33,670 nucleotides of DNA from a virus: positions 1 through 33,670 of IMG/VR virus record IMGVR_UViG_3300031759_000095; one strand, 5' to 3'. Both the position numbers and the translations under genes were made by a program. How positions within the stretch are numbered: the stretch's first letter is position 1; each line of letters starts with the position of its first letter. A model generated the notes under the pieces. The model had not been told where the DNA came from and made no database searches. It saw only the letters and a program-made list of their open reading frames with translations. Of this stretch, positions 25,710 through 31,917 are shown piece after piece.

Positions 25710-26233
25710 TTATATCCCTCGATGTCCAAACGATTAAAAATTTTTTCTTGTTCTTCTTCGTCTTTGCATTCAACAATTACGTTAAAAACTTCAGAATACA
25801 ATTCTTCTTTTAATTCTTTTTCTTCTTCTTGAATTTCATCAAATAAATTAGCTAATTCAATTAAATCAAAGCCTATGATTTCCAAATTAAAATCATAATT
25901 GGCAAGTTCTTTAAGTTCAATTTTTAAAAGCGATTCATCCCATCCAGCATTCATGGCCAATTTGTTGTCTGCTAAAACAAGTGCCCGTTTTTGAGCTTCA
26001 GTTAGATGAGCAAGCTGGATGCTCGGGATTTCTTGTATTCCAAGTTTACGCGCAGCCATAACGCGCCCGTGGCCCGCTATAAGACCATTTTCCCCATCAA
26101 CCAAGACAGGATTGGTCCAGCCAAATTCTCGGATGCTGGCAGCGATTTGCGCGATTTGCTCGTCAGAATGAGTTCGTGAATTTCGAGCATAAGGGATAAG
26201 GCTTTCTAAGGGCCTATATTCGATGGTAATCAT
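25688..26233 (-). CDS. ParB/Srx-fold protein
   Basis: This 181-aa protein has an N-terminal ParB/sulfiredoxin domain (residues 1-95). Landmarks are PLESLIPYARNSRTHSDEQI, ASIREFGWTNPVLVDGENGL and IAGHGRVMAARKLGIQEIP, the last containing the 'GHGRxxAA' box of ParB-type nucleotide-binding proteins. Residues 96-135 are helical. The C-terminal part, EVFNVIVECKDEEEQEKIFN, is a small domain also found at the end of related phage proteins. No methyltransferase domain is present, although many phage ParB-like proteins carry one. AAGGA with a 6-nt spacer supports this start. Co-translation with the ABC-GNAT gene suggests a two-protein function; it need not be a partition protein. Confidence 0.75.
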   Translation of the reverse strand: MITIEYRPLESLIPYARNSRTHSDEQIAQIAASIREFGWTNPVLVDGENGLIAGHGRVMAARKLGIQEIPSIQLAHLTEAQKRALVLADNKLAMNAGWDESLLKIELKELANYDFNLEIIGFDLIELANLFDEIQEEEKELKEELYSEVFNVIVECKDEEEQEKIFNRLDIEGYKCRVQSL

Positions 26234-26287
26234 GAGTTTTCCTTTTTTGTTTAATCTTCGTCAAGAGGATTTTACTGTTAGGCGTGA

Positions 26288-26314
26288 AACCAGAAAACCC
26301 CGAAGGGTCTGGTT
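26288..26314 (-). other. Hairpin upstream of the late operon
   Basis: AACCAGA (26288-26294) is complementary to TCTGGTT (26308-26314), with an inner CCC-GAA-GGG pair on the plus strand. On the minus strand this reads ACCC TTCG GGGT followed by TTTC. It sits between the terminator at 26338-26361 and the ParB-like start. It could be a second terminator, or a site for antitermination that lets transcription continue into late genes. Only the fold potential is seen. Confidence 0.45.
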
Positions 26315-26337
26315 ACGGTTCCAGCGCCAGAGAAAGG

Positions 26338-26361
26338 AAAAAACTGGCCGATTCCGGTCAG
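26338..26361 (-). terminator. Rho-independent terminator after the early operon
   Basis: On the minus strand CTGACCG, a GAAT loop and CGGCCAG form a 7-bp stem with one G-T wobble, followed immediately by TTTTTTCC. It lies 20 nt past the stop of the DUF1364 gene and about 105 nt before the ParB-like start. It marks the likely boundary between early and late minus-strand transcription. Confidence 0.75.
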
Positions 26362-26380
26362 CATATCCAATCTTATTCAC

Positions 26381-26671
26381 TCAAGCAATCTTAACTATCC
26401 CACGCTCGAACAAAAGCCCGATAGTTCTCCTGTGGGCAAGCTCCCAGATTGCCACTCGTTCCTCTCTTTTCATCTTTGAACCTTGATCTATCTCCATGTG
26501 ACATTTATGGCATAAAGCCGATATGCGAAAATCGTGAGCTTTAATTCCTTTACCTTTTCCGTCAATAAGCTGATTGCTGTGACTTGCAGCTATTGTTGAG
26601 TCTTCTATCCCACAAGCTTGACAAGGAAAATCCCTTACTGCTTCAAGTAGCTTTTTATTACGGTAGTTCAT
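26381..26671 (-). CDS. DUF1364-type HNH-like nuclease
   Basis: This 96-aa protein is a clear member of the DUF1364 phage family. It has RDFPCQACGIEDSTIAASHS, then NQLIDGKGKGIKAHDFRISA, LCHKCHMEIDQGSKMKREER and WELAHRRTIGLLFE. The CxxC, ASHSNQ and CHKCH residues form a zinc-bound HNH-like centre. Such proteins occur in lambda-like nin regions and probably act on recombination intermediates. It overlaps the MazG-like gene by 14 nt and is the last gene before the terminator at 26338-26361. Nuclease activity is inferred from the motif. Confidence 0.85.
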   Translation of the reverse strand: MNYRNKKLLEAVRDFPCQACGIEDSTIAASHSNQLIDGKGKGIKAHDFRISALCHKCHMEIDQGSKMKREERVAIWELAHRRTIGLLFERGIVKIA

Positions 26672-26876
26672 CGTGCCTCATTTGTGCCTTGATGATGGCC
26701 ATGCGATAAAGCAAAGCCTCAATGTATCCACAAGCGTCCATCAGCTCTTCCTGAAGATGAACCAGCCATTGCTCTTCCGTCAGGTCGTCGCGTTCTAGCG
26801 TTACCCCGTACTTTTTGAGCCCGTGTTGAGCCCGTTTTTGAATTTTCTTGCAAACTCTATCTTCAATAATGCTCAT
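26658..26876 (-). CDS. MazG-like small phage protein
   Basis: The 72-aa form starting MSIIEDRVCKKIQKRAQHGL is chosen because its ATG overlaps the stop of the NinB-like gene as ATGA. The helical text KKYGVTLERDDLTEEQWLVH and LQEELMDACGYIEALLYRMA resembles short MazG-like nucleotide pyrophosphohydrolases. In these, 'EE..D...Y' helices bind Mg and NTP: EELMDA supplies the E-E-x-x-D acidic set. It could cleave non-canonical or excess NTPs, but a single short helix pair is visible, so activity is uncertain. Confidence 0.6.
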   Translation of the reverse strand: MSIIEDRVCKKIQKRAQHGLKKYGVTLERDDLTEEQWLVHLQEELMDACGYIEALLYRMAIIKAQMRHDELP

Positions 26877-27256
26877 GTTTCCACTTCCTGATCTATTGCC
26901 CAAGCCTGTATGTATTCGATCAGCTCGATCATTTCGTTCTTTGTAAGCTCGGATGTTCTGCGAAATACAATGTCTACCCCATACCCATCAATAGCCGGGA
27001 GCATTTCCAGCGGTTCACCACGAGCCCGAAGCCATGCAGCGGTAAGTAAGCGCTTCCATACTTCAACATCGCGCCGTTTACCAGCCCACTCAAGATACCT
27101 TGCAATGTCGCTCAATAGAGCGTGAAGCTTGGCATTCTGTGCCAACGTTCGCTTGACTGGCTTAACTTCGACTGCATAGCCGTCTGGGGCCTCCTCAACC
27201 GCTTTTTTGGCATTAGCCCTTGCTTCATCATGGGCCAGAACAAAATAACGTCTCAT
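26873..27256 (-). CDS. ninB: NinB-like recombination mediator
   Basis: Started at the ATG at 27254-27256 (ATGA overlap with the gene before), this is 127 aa. An upstream TTG start adds two residues. Features are VEVKPVKRTLAQNAKLHALL, SDIARYLEWAGKRRDVEVWK and RLLTAAWLRARGEPLEMLPA, matching the NinB 'RT..QNA..H..L.DI......G...D...WK.....A' pattern. NinB (lambda Orf) binds single-stranded DNA and SSB and helps annealing recombination. A GYGVDIVFRRTSELTKNEMI segment ends the domain. This fits the ERF and SSB module on the other strand. Confidence 0.85.
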   Translation of the reverse strand: MRRYFVLAHDEARANAKKAVEEAPDGYAVEVKPVKRTLAQNAKLHALLSDIARYLEWAGKRRDVEVWKRLLTAAWLRARGEPLEMLPAIDGYGVDIVFRRTSELTKNEMIELIEYIQAWAIDQEVET

Positions 27257-27444
27257 CGCCAATCCCCCGATTTACCACGATTTCCTTTTTTCCATTGATC
27301 TACAAAATCCTCTTCAGTAAGTTTTTTCATCCATGCAGCTTTTGGCCCGTTGATATAACAGCGATATTTCTCAAGCCCCCACTCAGCGCGATACTTTAAG
27401 AGTTGCCTAATTAAACAACGATATTTATGCTGTTCTTGATCCAT
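27253..27444 (-). CDS. Small hypothetical phage protein
   Basis: This 63-aa protein has the sequence style HKYRCLIRQLLKYRAEWGLE, YRCYINGPKAAWMKKLTEED. It is basic and aromatic-rich with the 'IRQ.L.....WGL..Y' pattern seen in other small early phage genes. I do not know a function. It overlaps the next upstream gene by 20 nt and shares its stop with the start of NinB (ATGA), so it belongs to the early operon. It could be a nucleic-acid-binding accessory protein. Confidence 0.55.
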   Translation of the reverse strand: MDQEQHKYRCLIRQLLKYRAEWGLEKYRCYINGPKAAWMKKLTEEDFVDQWKKGNRGKSGDWR

Positions 27445-27649
27445 CTTTCGGCTTTCTCTTTTCGACTATCTTCAAAAGGCAGCGCTGGTCATTTGCATGA
27501 ATTTGGTCTATCGAGTCATATTGAAAAGCCCATTTTCCGTTGTATATCCCAAACATGATTTCACGCGCTCTAGTCCAACTAGAAGCGGTTATTGAGACGT
27601 AACCGGGGCCACCTTGAGTGGCCGATAATGTGAAGAAGTGTTCGCTCAT
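27425..27649 (-). CDS. Small hypothetical phage protein
   Basis: This 74-aa protein has HFFTLSATQGGPGYVSITAS, an aromatic SWTRAREIMFGIYNGKWAFQ region, then a Lys/Arg-rich end (LLKIVEKRKPKDGSRTA). The 'KWAFQY.S.D.IH..D' text occurs in other phage early regions without an assigned role. It overlaps the zinc-ribbon gene by 4 nt. No catalytic motif is visible. Confidence 0.55.
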   Translation of the reverse strand: MSEHFFTLSATQGGPGYVSITASSWTRAREIMFGIYNGKWAFQYDSIDQIHANDQRCLLKIVEKRKPKDGSRTA

Positions 27650-27828
27650 TTTTTCACCACTCTACAGTCCAGACAGCGCCAGCCCTTTACAGCCGGGGCT
27701 TTGTCTTTTGGTTTGTATTCCCTGCAGATTTCACAAAAGCGTTTCCCTTTGATTGAAACCAGTCTTCCTGCAGCATCCAAAAAAGATCCATTGGCCCTAG
27801 TTTTTTGGCTTACAGTAGTCATGGTCAT
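27646..27828 (-). CDS. Small zinc-ribbon protein
   Basis: This 60-aa protein has CEICREYKPKDKAPAVKGWR followed by CLDC, so two CxxC pairs about 20 residues apart, a zinc ribbon. The gene starts within an ATGA junction with the dUTPase stop. A nucleic-acid or protein-binding adapter is likely, but the partner is unknown. A second ATG two codons later is possible. Confidence 0.6.
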   Translation of the reverse strand: MTMTTVSQKTRANGSFLDAAGRLVSIKGKRFCEICREYKPKDKAPAVKGWRCLDCRVVKK

Positions 27829-28280
27829 GCCCCGGTCGAACCGAAACCGCCTATTCCTCGGTCGGTATCAGAAAGCATTGCCGTTTCAAAAAATTCAACT
27901 TTAGGGATAGGCACGATCATTCCCTGAGCGATACGGTCCCCATGCGTGATGTTGAGAGAAAGTGTATATTCAGAATCTTTTGCAAGCTTTACTTTAAGCT
28001 CTCCTCGATAGTCCGAATCAATGACTCCCACGCAATTTGCAAGCCTTACCGAGTTTTTGAAACCATGCCCGGACCTGCTATAAATCAACATAACGTATCC
28101 TTCAGGAATTTCAAATGCTAATCCTGTTGAAATAGCGACTGGCATATCCGCGTATATGGATTGTGTTTCCTTCATCACTGCAAAGATATCAAAACAACCT
28201 GAACCATCAGTGGCGTATTCAGGTAGTCGGGCTTCTTGAACAAGCTTTTGAACTTTTACGGTCAATGTGTTTTCGGTCAT
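27825..28280 (-). CDS. dut: dUTP pyrophosphatase (dUTPase)
   Basis: This 151-aa trimeric-type dUTPase hydrolyses dUTP to dUMP and keeps uracil out of phage DNA. Motifs are DGSGCFDIFA (motif 1), IYSRSGHGFKNSVRLANCVG (motif 2, SRSG), VIDSDYRGE (motif 3, the catalytic Asp region), GDRIAQGMI (motif 4) and DRGIGGFGSTG (motif 5). Order and spacing are complete and the length is typical, so the enzyme should be active. It lies in the replication-associated early operon, 8 nt after the winged-helix gene. Confidence 0.95.
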   Translation of the reverse strand: MTENTLTVKVQKLVQEARLPEYATDGSGCFDIFAVMKETQSIYADMPVAISTGLAFEIPEGYVMLIYSRSGHGFKNSVRLANCVGVIDSDYRGELKVKLAKDSEYTLSLNITHGDRIAQGMIVPIPKVEFFETAMLSDTDRGIGGFGSTGA

Positions 28281-28288
28281 GGTTTCTC

Positions 28289-28537
28289 CTAGATTTGTTC
28301 TTTTGGTAGTTTTTCAGGATGGTATTGATAAGACCAAATTGTTTTTCTGGCCCTCTCATGCGTTCTTTCGGTCAATTCCCTGCTGACATATCTGTTTCTG
28401 TACAAATGGCAAAGGGCCATTGAAATGGCAGAGTTTGAGAGATTAGTTCTATCTCGTATCATCGGCAGGGTTAGTGGTGTTTCTGCGCTTAGGAAGGTCT
28501 CTCGGACCCTAACAAGCGCATTCTTTGAGTTATTCAT
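28289..28537 (-). CDS. Winged helix DNA-binding protein
   Basis: The 82-aa form starting MNNSKNALVRVRETFLSAET is chosen because its ATG shares a TAATG junction with the replication-protein stop and GAAGAG lies upstream; an ATG further upstream adds 16 residues but overlaps the upstream gene by 49 nt. PLTLPMIRDRTNLSNSAISM is a helix-turn-helix, and ALCHLYRNRYVSRELTERTH gives the recognition helix and wing. It may be a small transcription regulator for early genes or a replication accessory. The specific family is not recognised. Confidence 0.65.
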   Translation of the reverse strand: MNNSKNALVRVRETFLSAETPLTLPMIRDRTNLSNSAISMALCHLYRNRYVSRELTERTHERARKTIWSYQYHPEKLPKEQI

Positions 28538-28953
28538 TAGTTGCTCTTCATAACTTGTTGGCGATTCTTTAACTTTTGACTCCATTCTCGCAGCTTATCC
28601 AGAGCCTCTTCCTTGTCTCTTTGAGCCTTGGCTATCTGCTCAGGGGTCTTTGGTTGATGTTCAATCCTTGGGGCTGGCTTAGGAGGTATCGCTGGCCCAT
28701 CGTTGCAAAGCTCCTTGAATGCCAAAACCGAAGGAGGGAATTTAGGGTCCATGTGCTTCAGGGCATAATCGAGCTTGGGCCTGTAGGTCAGGAAGACCCC
28801 TAGCATTTCCTCCCAAGTCTGCCTCACCAACATCACGTCTACTCCTTCCCAATGGCGCATGAATGCAGCGCCGTAAATCGCTCCCATTCTTCCGAAGACA
28901 TAATCCATCCCTTCGGATGATTCGCAAAAATCACTTTCCAAGTAATCCAACAT
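28537..28953 (-). CDS. Replication protein P-like / helicase loader candidate
   Basis: This 138-aa protein carries FGRMGAIYGAAFMRHWEGVD, then WEEMLGVFLTYRPKLDYALK and MDPKFPPSVLAFKELCNDGP. The 'YG..F...W...D....V...W...L.....I..AL......P..PP.L..F..LC' pattern is common in lambda P-like helicase loaders, which bring DnaB-type helicase to the origin. The C-terminal part is charged and helical (PEQIAKAQRDKEEALDKLRE). It follows the DUF1376 replication gene with a 23-nt overlap. No AAA ATPase motif is present, so it would be a non-ATPase loader. Confidence 0.65.
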   Translation of the reverse strand: MLDYLESDFCESSEGMDYVFGRMGAIYGAAFMRHWEGVDVMLVRQTWEEMLGVFLTYRPKLDYALKHMDPKFPPSVLAFKELCNDGPAIPPKPAPRIEHQPKTPEQIAKAQRDKEEALDKLREWSQKLKNRQQVMKSN

Positions 28954-29674
28954 TTTTCCCTCCTCCTACAAGTCCACGAGTTAAACCCGATAATACTTCT
29001 CTGTTCCGGTCTCCTGCTGTTGGTTTGTCGTTGTTGTCTTTCAACCAAGATGCTTTAAGCCCTATAGAACCCCTAACGCACCAAACAGAAAAGAACTGCT
29101 CCAGAGTCATGCCAGCAAGAGCTGCTTCTTTCCTTGCTTCCTTGATAACCGTTTCAGTTACCGAAGCCTTTTTAAGCTTTCGATGCTGCATCCAATCACC
29201 CCAGACTTGTTCGCTCACATCAGGGGGACAGGCAACGATAGTTGCCTTCTTCTTACTTTTGGTTATTGGTTCTTGGTTTATGGTTATTTGTTTATGGTTA
29301 GCATTGCCTTCGGATTGCGTTTGCAATGCGTTCGCATTTTTCTTTGACTCTTCCCTTTGCCAACGGGCATTTGCTGACTCTCTAGCTTTCTCAGATTTAC
29401 CGTGATAGGCAGCAATAACTTCATCGCAACGTTTGTGAACATATCCCTCTTCGGTTAATTCGAAGAAGTCATTCAATACGTTTTGAAAGCATCGCTTTTC
29501 GTCTGCACTGCGAACGCTATGCGAACGCATAAGCTTCGCAATGTCACCGCATAGAGGCATTTCATGAAGGTAATAAGAATCAAGCAGTTGGCGATAGATG
29601 CCATGCTCTAGCAACGAAAGGTGTAAAGTGTCCTTCCGGTAGTCACCGATATTGTGAGCGTAGAAGTGCATCAT
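28931..29674 (-). CDS. DUF1376 protein, replication initiator candidate
   Basis: This 247-aa protein opens with MMHFYAHNIGDYRKDTLHLS, LLEHGIYRQLLDSYYLHEMP, the DUF1376 start, 'YP...GDY...T..L......YR.LLD.YY..E.PL'. A linker (KSEKARESANARWQREESKK) is rich in basic residues. The second half, WGDWMQHRKLKKASVTETVI with EAALAGMTLEQFFSVWCVRG, is the DNA-binding-type C-terminal helical domain seen in lambda O-like replication proteins. It probably binds the phage origin, which may lie inside or near the gene, but no iterons were found by eye. It overlaps its neighbours slightly on both sides. Confidence 0.8.
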   Translation of the reverse strand: MMHFYAHNIGDYRKDTLHLSLLEHGIYRQLLDSYYLHEMPLCGDIAKLMRSHSVRSADEKRCFQNVLNDFFELTEEGYVHKRCDEVIAAYHGKSEKARESANARWQREESKKNANALQTQSEGNANHKQITINQEPITKSKKKATIVACPPDVSEQVWGDWMQHRKLKKASVTETVIKEARKEAALAGMTLEQFFSVWCVRGSIGLKASWLKDNNDKPTAGDRNREVLSGLTRGLVGGGKNVGLLGK

Positions 29675-29865
29675 TCCTCCGAGTCTGAAAAGTCTTGGAG
29701 TTTGAATAAATTTGCTGAAATAAACGCTGCCAGATGGTGGGCTTGTGTTTTTGTCAAAACAACACAGTCTTCTCCATCGCGCTGCATGATACGCAAAGAT
29801 CCGTCTATATCAGCGACTATTTCAGTCTCATAAGCGGATATTAAAAGTCTGGTTTTTTGTGTCAT
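29671..29865 (-). CDS. Small hypothetical protein, first gene of early operon
   Basis: This 64-aa protein reads MTQKTRLLISAYETEIVADI, DGSLRIMQRDGEDCVVLTKT and QAHHLAAFISANLFKLQDFS. A beta-rich start and a helix near the end suggest a small folded unit. GAGGGAAGGACC before the ATG gives a good Shine-Dalgarno. The gene overlaps the DUF1376 start by 4 nt. No family is recognised. Confidence 0.55.
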   Translation of the reverse strand: MTQKTRLLISAYETEIVADIDGSLRIMQRDGEDCVVLTKTQAHHLAAFISANLFKLQDFSDSEE

Positions 29866-30097
29866 GGTCCTTCCCTCAAAAGGTTAAGCCTCATTGAAAA
29901 AGGTAGGCAGAACGATGAGGAACCGTCTTTTCGGGAGCTACCCTAGCCTAGCTTCATTGTACTTCATACGAGCCCAAGCCCCGTATTATTTAATCATACA
30001 TCAAAACGAAAAGGTAATACATTTATTTTGACGTGTCTTTGGTTTGTTTTGTGATACATTCAATAGGATTAAACCATTAAATTTTGTTGAGGGCTAT
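29866..30097. other. Divergent intergenic region between early operons
   Basis: This 232-bp gap separates minus-strand early genes from plus-strand genes, so it should hold promoters and operators for both. It is AT-rich in the right half. Inverted repeats seen are CCTCAT (29889-29894) with ATGAGG (29915-29920), and AGCTA (29936-29940) with TAGCT (29949-29953). A minus-strand TATGAT-type -10 lies near 29990-30000 but without a good -35. No repressor gene is recognised nearby. Confidence 0.5.
30028..30056 (+). promoter_or_regulatory. Candidate plus-strand promoter
   Basis: TTGACG (30028-30033) is a near-consensus -35. With a 17-18 bp spacer the -10 would be GTGATA or TGATAC (30051-30057), a moderate match. 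It lies about 40 nt upstream of the nuclease start at 30098. The weak -10 may mean that an activator is needed or that the promoter is elsewhere. Confidence 0.4.
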
Positions 30098-30973
30098 ATG
30101 AGGTCATCGTGGACAGAAGCTGAAATAGTTGAATTTATTGAGCTTTACCCAGAAAAAGGCAAAGCATGGTGCATGAAACACTTTTCAAAATCAGAAGGTC
30201 AAGTTAGAGACAAGGCATCTCGATTAGGGCTCAGAATCAATCAAAATTCCGAGTTCATGAAACGGTCCAAAAAACTTATGGGAGAAAAATTAAAAGGAAG
30301 GAAACGGCCACAACATTCTGAAGTCATGAAAAACCGTTATTCTGAAAATTGCCCTATGACTCAATGGGTAAAAAACAATGGACAAGAAATTTCCAGAAAA
30401 GCAAAAGAAAGAATACAAGATAAAGGCCATCCCAGAGGTGCGCTCGGCCTTAAGCATTCAGAAGAAACCAAAGAAATCTTGTCTCAAAAGTCTAAATTGA
30501 TGTGGAAAAACATGGATGAAAAAGCAAAAGACGAATTGATTTCAAAGCGATTGAGAACTTGGGCAAAAAATGGGAATCAGGTTGTGCATAGAAAAGCTTC
30601 ATGGAAAGGAGCATGGAGAGATATTGGCGGGAAAAACCATTTCTTCAGGTCGGCATGGGAAGCAAATTATGGTCGCTATCTTCAATGGCTAAAATCACAC
30701 AACAAGATAAAAGACTGGGACCATGAGCCCAAAACTTTTTGGTTCGAAGGAATAAAAAGAGGTTGCGTAAGTTATTTGCCAGATTTTTTGGTGCAAGAGA
30801 TTGACGGGTCAGAGTCTTACCATGAAGTCAAAGGGTGGATGGATGACAGAAGCAAAACAAAAATCGCCCGAATGGCTCGATATTTTCCAAAAATCAAGCT
30901 TATTGTAATTGACAAAAAGTCTTACCGATCCTTAGAAAAAACCATGAAATCTTTCATTTGTGATTGGGAATGA
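30098..30973 (+). CDS. NUMOD3-containing putative homing endonuclease, PD-(D/E)XK type
   Basis: The start at 30098 is chosen for its GAGGG Shine-Dalgarno; the product is 291 aa. Residues 3-50 form a helix-turn-helix (SWTEAEIVEFIELYPEKGKA, then SEGQVRDKASRLGLRINQ). Two NUMOD3-like motifs follow: KGRKRPQHSEVMK near 67-80 and GLKHSEETKEILSQKSKLMW near 115-135, modules found in free-standing and intron-encoded homing nucleases. The C-terminal domain (190-285) has FRSAWEANYGRYLQWL, SYLPDFLVQE and YHEVKGWMD, so the PD...ExK set is present. It is not embedded in another gene here. Homing activity is inferred from the modules. Confidence 0.75.
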   Translation: MRSSWTEAEIVEFIELYPEKGKAWCMKHFSKSEGQVRDKASRLGLRINQNSEFMKRSKKLMGEKLKGRKRPQHSEVMKNRYSENCPMTQWVKNNGQEISRKAKERIQDKGHPRGALGLKHSEETKEILSQKSKLMWKNMDEKAKDELISKRLRTWAKNGNQVVHRKASWKGAWRDIGGKNHFFRSAWEANYGRYLQWLKSHNKIKDWDHEPKTFWFEGIKRGCVSYLPDFLVQEIDGSESYHEVKGWMDDRSKTKIARMARYFPKIKLIVIDKKSYRSLEKTMKSFICDWE

Positions 30974-30981
30974 AATAATTG

Positions 30982-31010
30982 TTGCATGGTCATACTTCTT
31001 CTGTCATACT
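30982..31010 (+). promoter_or_regulatory. Candidate promoter with direct-repeat operator
   Basis: TTGCAT (30982-30987) and CATACT (31005-31010) have a 17-bp spacer and lie in the 79-bp gap before the small plus-strand genes. The perfect 10-bp direct repeat GTCATACTTC occurs at 30989-30998 and 31003-31012, 14 bp apart. The second copy includes the -10. This looks like a regulator site overlapping a promoter, although no protein is known to bind it. Confidence 0.4.
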
Positions 31011-31032
31011 TCAATCGTACCTTAAATCTTGA

Positions 31033-31046
31033 AACCACGAAAGGAG
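31033..31046 (+). repeat. Conserved leader AACCACGAAAGGAG, copy 1
   Basis: This 14-bp sequence contains a strong AAGGAG Shine-Dalgarno and precedes the ATG at 31053. It recurs before three more genes of this operon. Confidence 0.8.
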
Positions 31047-31052
31047 ATTGAA

Positions 31053-31304
31053 ATGCTTTACAGAATCGTAACCAAGTCTGAAGCTGGCTGGAAAACCATA
31101 GACCTTCAGCAAGAAAACGTTGGCGATTTCGTTGAAAAGATGGAGGCCCTTGGGTATTCCTACAACGGACCTTCACAAAACAAGTTCTTGAGAGATGAGA
31201 TCAAGGGCAAGCCAACTTTCTCTGAACTTGCTGGCCCAATGTACGATGGCCCCGGAGTCATTCGGTACGAGTGCTGGGCAGCTTACGAAACCCTGTCAAA
31301 CTAA
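31053..31304 (+). CDS. Small hypothetical phage protein
   Basis: This 83-aa protein starts MLYRIVTKSEAGWKTIDLQQ after the conserved leader AACCACGAAAGGAG; a longer form from an upstream TTG would include that leader and is rejected. The middle reads DFVEKMEALGYSYNGPSQNK and the end YDGPGVIRYECWAAYETLSN. It looks like a small alpha/beta protein without catalytic motifs. The function is unknown. It opens the run of small genes with shared leaders, probably expressed early after infection or induction. Confidence 0.6.
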   Translation: MLYRIVTKSEAGWKTIDLQQENVGDFVEKMEALGYSYNGPSQNKFLRDEIKGKPTFSELAGPMYDGPGVIRYECWAAYETLSN

Positions 31305-31316
31305 CCACGAAAGGAG
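31303..31316 (+). repeat. Conserved leader AACCACGAAAGGAG, copy 2
   Basis: This is an identical 14-bp leader that overlaps the TAA stop of the preceding gene (31302-31304) and precedes the ATG at 31323. Confidence 0.8.
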
Positions 31317-31322
31317 AAAATC

Positions 31323-31625
31323 ATGGACTATGATCGTTGGCTTGAAAAGCCTTACCAAGACCAGTGCGACAGAGATAACGCTCTGGAAGCGATTGAGGAA
31401 GAGCTGCTTAAAGGAGATTACAACCCCGATAGCTTTGACAACTTTGTAGAGGCCCTCTCCGAAGTAGATCAAGAGCAAATTGAAACTCTTGAAGACTACA
31501 TCGAGCAGCGCGAATACGAAAAACTTGGCCGAGCGCTTTGGTGTATTTCTCTTGAATACTGGGAGAAACAAGCGCAAGACAAGGCTTCAGAAGTGTATTA
31601 CAATAGATGCAAAGATGATTATTAA
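31323..31625 (+). CDS. Small acidic hypothetical protein
   Basis: This 100-aa acidic protein has MDYDRWLEKPYQDQCDRDNA, a helix LEAIEEELLKGDYNPDSFDN, FVEALSEVDQEQIETLEDYI and EQREYEKLGRALWCISLEYW. It is rich in Asp, Glu and Tyr and predicted to be mostly helical. Acidic small phage proteins of this kind sometimes mimic DNA or block host proteins, but this is a speculation from composition. It is expressed from a conserved leader with a strong Shine-Dalgarno. Confidence 0.6.
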   Translation: MDYDRWLEKPYQDQCDRDNALEAIEEELLKGDYNPDSFDNFVEALSEVDQEQIETLEDYIEQREYEKLGRALWCISLEYWEKQAQDKASEVYYNRCKDDY

Positions 31626-31637
31626 CCACGAAAGGAG
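31624..31637 (+). repeat. Conserved leader AACCACGAAAGGAG, copy 3
   Basis: This is an identical 14-bp leader that overlaps the TAA stop of the preceding gene and precedes the lipoprotein ATG at 31646. Confidence 0.8.
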
Positions 31638-31645
31638 TTTTTCAA

Positions 31646-31909
31646 ATGCTAAAGCTAGTCACCATAGCGCTTCCAGTCTGCATAGCTGGATGCGCGTCTA
31701 AAGCCCCACCGCCTTTAATTCTTCCTGTTGAGCCTGTCTACAAGCTCAGGAACTACGATGGCCCAGAAGCCATGAGCCCCGAAGAAGTGTTTATGAAATC
31801 GCGTGAGTGCGTCATGAACAAGATGAGGCCAAACGTAAATTATCTATACGTTAAAACGGATCATGGCAATGCGCCAGTTCCGATCAGCGTCATCTGTTCA
31901 CCGTTCTGA
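31646..31909 (+). CDS. Small phage lipoprotein
   Basis: This 87-aa protein has a short N-terminal signal (MLKLVTIALPVCIAGC) with a lipobox IAGC, so Cys16 would carry the lipid. The mature part starts ASKAPPPLILPVEPVYKLRN and is Pro-rich at first, then has PEEVFMKSRECVMNKMRPNV and VPISVICSPF. Phage lipoproteins of this size include superinfection-exclusion proteins (Llp, Cor) and Rz1 spanins; this gene lies away from any lysis cassette, so the former is the more likely use. It is translated from the conserved leader. Confidence 0.65.
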   Translation: MLKLVTIALPVCIAGCASKAPPPLILPVEPVYKLRNYDGPEAMSPEEVFMKSRECVMNKMRPNVNYLYVKTDHGNAPVPISVICSPF

Positions 31910-31917
31910 GGTGAATC

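Noticed and set aside
28863-29405. Plus-strand open frame of 180 aa opposite the DUF1376 gene
   Set aside because: It is antisense to a recognised family protein and lacks a start signal and domain-like text.
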